The translations under genes were made by a program, and so were the position numbers. Below the pieces are notes generated by a model, which ran no database searches, was not told the origin of the DNA, and saw nothing but the letters and a program-made list of their open reading frames with translations. From JAUXLW01 sp964195005 (GTDB lineage Bacteria > Actinomycetota > Acidimicrobiia > Spongiisociales > SHLN01): 9,122 nt of DNA. The stretch is taken from the NCBI GenBank assembly GCA_964195005.1, contig CAXMOO010000013.1, positions 1-9,122 of the forward strand. Direction: 5' to 3'. The number at the start of each line of letters is the position of its first letter. Position 1 is the first letter of the stretch. Below are positions 6,520 to 9,122 of this stretch, piece after piece.

Positions 6520-7668
6520 TCATCGACTCAGCTCTTTGCGCTTCGGTATCGATTCGAGGAGGCGTATGACCGACGTCAGGTCTCGTAAATTGGCGGCAGG
6601 AAGAAAGTCGTCGACGAACGGCAGCACGGTCCGCATGCCTTGCGCCTCAGGGGCGTAGCCGGCCCGCCCTGCCAGCGGATTGAGCCACACCACCCGATGG
6701 ACCTTGCGGGCCAGCGCTGCCATCTCGCGGCGTAGCAACGCCGGGTCGCCCCGGTCCCAGCCATCGGAGATAATCACCGCGATGGGTCCCCCGCGGGTAA
6801 CCCTCCGGCCCCAGCGGTCGTTGAACTCGGCGAGGGTGGCGCCGATCAACGTGCCCCCCGCCCACTCCGGCACAGCAGCACCCACCAGGCTCAACGCCAC
6901 TCTGGGGTCGCGGTGGCGTAATTCGCGAGTGATGCGAGACAAATGTGTAGAGAAAACAAACGCCTCCACCCGGCCCAGACTCCCGCGGGCGGCGTGCACG
7001 AAATAGAGCAACATCTCCGTGTAGCGCTCCATCGACCCGCTCACATCTGCCAGCACCAGCAGCGGCCGCTGCCTGCGCTTGGGAGCGGCCATTGCCAGCG
7101 GCATGAGGTCCCGGCCCGGCCCTACGAGTTGGCGGAGGTTGCGGCGCAAATGGGGCCTGGTACCGGTGGGCGACGGACCGAAGCGCCTGCTGAGCGCCTC
7201 CGCCGGTTGCCACACCATGCGGGCAATGAGGCGCCTTACCTGGGCTTCCTCATCGGAAGTGAGCTCAGCGAAATCCCGCGTCGCAAGTCGTTCGACGGCG
7301 CTCGCCCCGGCCTGCTCGGTGACGTCGAAGCCGGGCTCTACGCCGGGGTCGGCCACCACAGCCTGGGAAGAGATGACGAGCCCGCCGGCTCGCTGGGGAC
7401 GAACATCGACACCCAAAGGCTCCAGGCGAGACTGCCTACCGGTCCCTCCGAAGAAAAGCTCAAATGCTTCATCGAATACCGGAATCTCTGCCGGGCGGAC
7501 CACCGTGACGGCCCGAAACGCCCAATAGGTGTCATCGCGATTGCTCAAGCCCACCGCCTGGGCCGCCGTGAGCAGCGCCACCGTCGTCTCTGGAACCACG
7601 CCCATGCCCCGGTCGCGCAAGTAACGAACGAATCGGACCAGGTTGTGCGTCAGCGGAGCGGCACTCAT
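6520..7668 (-). CDS. coxE: VWA domain protein, CoxE-like (molybdenum hydroxylase / CO dehydrogenase maturation)
   Basis: The protein has 382 aa, similar to CoxE proteins of roughly 400. Residues 1-75 are a helical N-terminal region (THNLVRFVRYLRDRGMGVVP, then FDEAFELFFGG) typical of CoxE. Residues ~80-200 are a basic linker with VRRLIARMVWQPAEALSRRF. The VWA domain starts near 200: MIDAS motif DVSGS at 208-212 (LLVLADVSGSM), the Thr position in GGTLIGATL (271-279) and the Asp in ISDGWDRGD (300-308). So the metal-binding triad is complete and Mg-dependent partner binding is expected. Known role: with the AAA+ protein CoxD, CoxE-type proteins help mature the active site of Mo-hydroxylases of the CO dehydrogenase group. 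The start ATG 7666-7668 overlaps the TGA of the upstream AAA+ gene (ATGA), so both are made as a coupled pair. No membrane segment. A role with another xanthine-oxidase-family enzyme is possible. Confidence 0.88.
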   Translation of the reverse strand: MSAAPLTHNLVRFVRYLRDRGMGVVPETTVALLTAAQAVGLSNRDDTYWAFRAVTVVRPAEIPVFDEAFELFFGGTGRQSRLEPLGVDVRPQRAGGLVISSQAVVADPGVEPGFDVTEQAGASAVERLATRDFAELTSDEEAQVRRLIARMVWQPAEALSRRFGPSPTGTRPHLRRNLRQLVGPGRDLMPLAMAAPKRRQRPLLVLADVSGSMERYTEMLLYFVHAARGSLGRVEAFVFSTHLSRITRELRHRDPRVALSLVGAAVPEWAGGTLIGATLAEFNDRWGRRVTRGGPIAVIISDGWDRGDPALLRREMAALARKVHRVVWLNPLAGRAGYAPEAQGMRTVLPFVDDFLPAANLRDLTSVIRLLESIPKRKELSR

Positions 7669-8543
7669 CCGGTGGGTAGGAGGTCCCTTAGGCCGCCGGC
7701 CCGAACCCGCTCGATGTCCTCCTGATACTTGAGAATGACCCCGAGAGTGTCATCGGCAACGTCGGCGTCCAGGCGAGATGTCCCGAGTACGGTGAGGGCT
7801 GCCGCCCAGTCGAGAGTCTCTGCCACGCCCGGTGGCTTGAAGAGATCCATGGCCCGGAGCTTCTCCATGGCCCCCGCCAGGTCGGCGGCCAACTCCGCAG
7901 GGACCTCGGGCACTTTCCGCCCCACTATTGCCACCTCCCGCTCGAAAGTCGGGTAGTCGATCCAGTGATAGATGCAGCGGCGCTTGAGGGCGTCGTGGAT
8001 CTCCCTGGTGCGATTGGACGTGAGGATCACCACCGGAGGCTCGGCGGCGACGATCGTGCCGATCTCGGGGATGGTGACCTGGAAGTCCGACAGCAGCTCG
8101 AGCAGGTAGGCCTCGAACTCTTCATCGGCCCGGTCGAGCTCATCGATGAGCAGAACCGGGCGCTTGCCTTTGGCCGAAGACTCCACGGCCTGCAGGAGGG
8201 GCCGGGCCACCAGGTAGTCGCGGCTCATGATGTCATGCACGTCGGCATGGGAGCCTTCGCCCCGGGCCTCAATGAGGCGAATTGCCAGCATCTGGCGGGG
8301 ATAGTCCCACTCATAAACCGCATGGTTGACGTCAAGGCCCTCGTAGCACTGCAGCCGTATGAGCTCCGTGTCGAGGATCGACGCCAGGACCTTGGCGACT
8401 TCGGTCTTGCCGACTCCGGCCTCCCCCTCGAGGAACAACGGCTTACCCATCTGCAGCGCCAGGTGCACGGCTACACCCAGAGAACGGTCGGCGATATAGC
8501 GTTGCTCACCGAGGGCCTGGAGGACGTCCTCAACCGATTGCAT
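7665..8543 (-). CDS. coxD: MoxR-family AAA+ ATPase, CoxD-like
   Basis: The protein has 292 aa, about the length of CoxD. Walker A is GEAGVGKT (40-47), Walker B VLLIDELD (130-137), sensor 1 TSN (175-177) and the arginine-finger region LKRRC (186-190); the C-terminal lid domain runs from about 200 on. YEGLDVNHAVYEWDYPRQML (67-86) and EFEAYLLELLSDFQVTIPEIG (143-162) are typical of the CoxD branch of MoxR proteins. Known role: in Oligotropha CoxD is a chaperone-like ATPase needed to sulfurate the molybdenum centre of CO dehydrogenase, working with a VWA partner, which here is the next, ATGA-overlapping gene. ATG 8541-8543 has no good Shine-Dalgarno, but TAAGGT (complement of 8553-8558) fits TANNNT only 9 bases upstream, which would give a leaderless or nearly leaderless mRNA. 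It diverges from the coxM/coxL remnants, supporting a cox-type locus. Confidence 0.9.
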   Translation of the reverse strand: MQSVEDVLQALGEQRYIADRSLGVAVHLALQMGKPLFLEGEAGVGKTEVAKVLASILDTELIRLQCYEGLDVNHAVYEWDYPRQMLAIRLIEARGEGSHADVHDIMSRDYLVARPLLQAVESSAKGKRPVLLIDELDRADEEFEAYLLELLSDFQVTIPEIGTIVAAEPPVVILTSNRTREIHDALKRRCIYHWIDYPTFEREVAIVGRKVPEVPAELAADLAGAMEKLRAMDLFKPPGVAETLDWAAALTVLGTSRLDADVADDTLGVILKYQEDIERVRAGGLRDLLPTG

Positions 8544-8630
8544 CAGGCCCGAACCTTACCGAGGCTCCGGGCATCACTCACCGTCAGGTGTGTAGAGTCG
8601 AACCAGCGCATGACCGCGAGAGGAATCAAA
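8544..8630. promoter_or_regulatory. Divergent promoter region between coxD and the upstream ORF/coxM
   Basis: For the plus strand, TAGAGT (8593-8598) is a TANNNT -10 candidate about 32 bases before the upstream ORF start. It is preceded by a small inverted repeat, CACC-GTCA-GGTG (8579-8590), that could be an operator half-site pair. GAGAGGA at 8618-8624 is the ribosome site of the upstream ORF. For the minus strand, TAAGGT (complement of 8553-8558) is the coxD -10 candidate. No convincing -35 was seen on either strand. Confidence 0.35.
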
Positions 8631-8699
8631 ATGCGACAGGACCACTGCTGCCTCACGATATCCCGCCGTGCCCCGTCCCGTTCCCTAAAGGAGGTCTGA
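8631..8699 (+). CDS. Short upstream ORF with Cys-Cys, candidate leader peptide of coxM
   Basis: A 22-codon ORF reads MRQDHCCLTISRRAPSRSLK plus EV. It has its own ribosome site (GAGAGGA, 6-7 bases upstream) and a TGA (8697-8699) whose last base is the first base of the coxM ATG (8699-8701). Two tandem TGC codons lie at 8646-8651. The coxM Shine-Dalgarno (AAAGGAGG, 8687-8694) lies inside its last codons, so translation of the two must interact. Known precedent: short polycysteine upstream ORFs in mycobacteria sense cysteine supply. A weak pairing of CCTC (8651-8654, at the Cys codons) with GAGG of the coxM ribosome site (8691-8694) is possible. The frame is also the tail of a long open antisense frame over coxD, so openness alone is not evidence. 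Confidence 0.5.
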   Translation: MRQDHCCLTISRRAPSRSLKEV

Positions 8700-8787
8700 T
8701 GTACCCACCTGCGTTCGAATACTCGGCGCCGGCTTCTCTTGACGAGTCTCTTGCCACCCTGGCCGACAAGGGTGATGATGCCCGGAG
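8699..8787 (+). pseudogene. coxM: CoxM-like FAD-binding subunit of a molybdenum hydroxylase, first ~28 residues only
   Basis: ATG 8699 follows AAAGGAGG (8687-8694) by 4 bases. The product begins MYPPAFEYSAPASLDESLAT, then LADKGDDAR, a clear N-terminus of the CoxM/FAD_binding_5 family. There 'DDA-VLAGGQSLIP-M' should follow and form the FAD pyrophosphate-binding loop. Instead, after Arg28 (8780-8782 is GCC, 8783-8785 CGG), the frame turns into RVLPRPPISGSRSTKAATAS, which is the CoxL coding sequence read out of frame, and ends at 8917. About 260 residues of CoxM and all of CoxS are missing. Whether this is a real deletion or an assembly collapse cannot be told from sequence alone; I favour collapse. 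Confidence 0.75.
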
Positions 8788-8790
8788 GGT
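8779..8790. other. Join between coxM start and coxL end (deletion or assembly collapse)
   Basis: CoxM sense ends at about 8785 (frame 2) and CoxL sense begins at about 8782-8788 (frame 1). In the CoxL frame a TGA lies immediately upstream at 8776-8778. The bases around CCCGGAGG could belong to either side, so the shared part is at most a few bases. Confidence 0.65.
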
Positions 8791-9096
8791 TTTGCCAAGG
8801 CCACCAATCAGTGGATCACGTTCGACGAAGGCGGCAACTGCATCGGCTCCAGCTTCCTGGACTACCTGGTGCCCACGGCCTGGGAGACGCCACGCTTCGA
8901 GCTGGACGAGACGGTGACGCCGTCACAGCACCACCCGATCGGTGCCAAAGGCGTCGGCGAGTCGGCCACCGTTGGATCCCCGGCCGCTTACGTCAATGCC
9001 GTAATCGACGCCGTCGCCCACCTCGGTGTCCGCAACATCGACATGCCGCTGCTGCCCCACCGAGTGTGGGCCGCAATCAAGGAAGCCCAGGGGTAG
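8782..9096 (+). pseudogene. coxL: CoxL-like molybdopterin subunit (xanthine oxidase family), C-terminal ~104 residues only
   Basis: Frame 1 reads PEGFAKATNQWITFDEGGNC, IGSSFLDYLVPTAWETPRFE, LDETVTPSQHHPIGAKGVGE and SATVGSPAAYVNAVIDAVAH, ending VWAAIKEAQG before TAG 9094-9096. This is the C-terminal end of the large Mo-cofactor subunit of CO dehydrogenase / xanthine dehydrogenase-type enzymes. The 'FLDYLVPTA-E-P' segment and the GAKGVGE motif are diagnostic, and the Glu encoded at 8959-8961 corresponds to the catalytic glutamate near the Mo centre. No start codon with a ribosome site precedes it. The ~700 residues with the active-site loop (AYRCSFR in true CODH) are absent, so form I CODH cannot be told from other hydroxylases. 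The remaining 26 bases to the window end show nothing. Confidence 0.85.
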
Positions 9097-9122
9097 CCGG
9101 GCTTGGGCCACGACGGGCTTCG

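Noticed and set aside
6943..7725. 260-residue open frame on the + strand across coxE
   Set aside because: Antisense to the intact VWA protein; composition rich in Arg, His, Gly and Pro as expected for a shadow frame.
7965..8630. Long + strand frame opposite coxD that runs into the short upstream ORF
   Set aside because: The part over coxD is a shadow. Only the terminal 8631-8699 segment has its own ribosome site and the overlap with coxM, so only that part is kept.
8588..8917. 109-residue open frame containing the CoxM start
   Set aside because: Only its middle part (8699-8785) is CoxM-like; the rest is upstream leader in one frame and CoxL coding sequence out of frame.

Overview
The window looks like a high-GC actinobacterial genome fragment, most plausibly from the class Acidimicrobiia or a relative. 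Three things suggest this: the strong GC bias at third codon positions, a binding lipoprotein whose Cys is followed by Thr-rich linkers (runs of TTTTT), and an envelope protein built on 'GDWDGDG-DTPGVFR' repeats in front of a DUF3048 domain. The taxonomic placement is inference; no rRNA or tRNA gene is present.

Layout. (a) 1-126 (+) reads as an internal piece of a PVC-type membrane-bound dehydrogenase-like protein. It runs head-on into a truncated ABC permease on the minus strand. The two share about 20-24 bp, and this is best explained as a chimeric assembly join. (b) 103-3228 (-) is a BMP/PnrA-type (nucleoside- or purine-like) ABC importer operon: binding lipoprotein, a perfect 15-bp stem-loop, fused double-NBD ATPase, then permease overlapping by ATGA. 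(c) 3377-5065 (+), divergent from it, encodes a secreted repeat-plus-DUF3048 protein. (d) 5155-5904 (+) is a UbiG-like SAM methyltransferase, and 6001-6444 (+) is an SRPBCC-fold protein. (e) 6520-8543 (-) holds a MoxR AAA+ ATPase (CoxD-like) and a VWA protein (CoxE-like) in an ATGA-overlapping pair. (f) Divergently, 8631-9096 (+) contains a 22-codon upstream ORF with two adjacent Cys codons, whose TGA overlaps the coxM ATG. CoxM then stops making sense after about 28 residues and the sequence jumps, in another frame, into the C-terminal ~104 residues of CoxL.

How the genes fit together. CoxD/CoxE-type proteins are maturation factors for molybdenum hydroxylases of the CO dehydrogenase family, so (e) and (f) form one functional locus with the structural genes mostly missing. 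The importer operon is an independent unit. A link between imported purine-like substrates and a molybdenum hydroxylase is conceivable but not shown. I see no CRISPR array, insertion sequence, integrase or phage gene. The most valuable observations are the two chimeric or deleted junctions at the ends, the Cys-Cys upstream ORF coupled to coxM, the stem-loop inside the importer operon, and the repeat-DUF3048 fusion.
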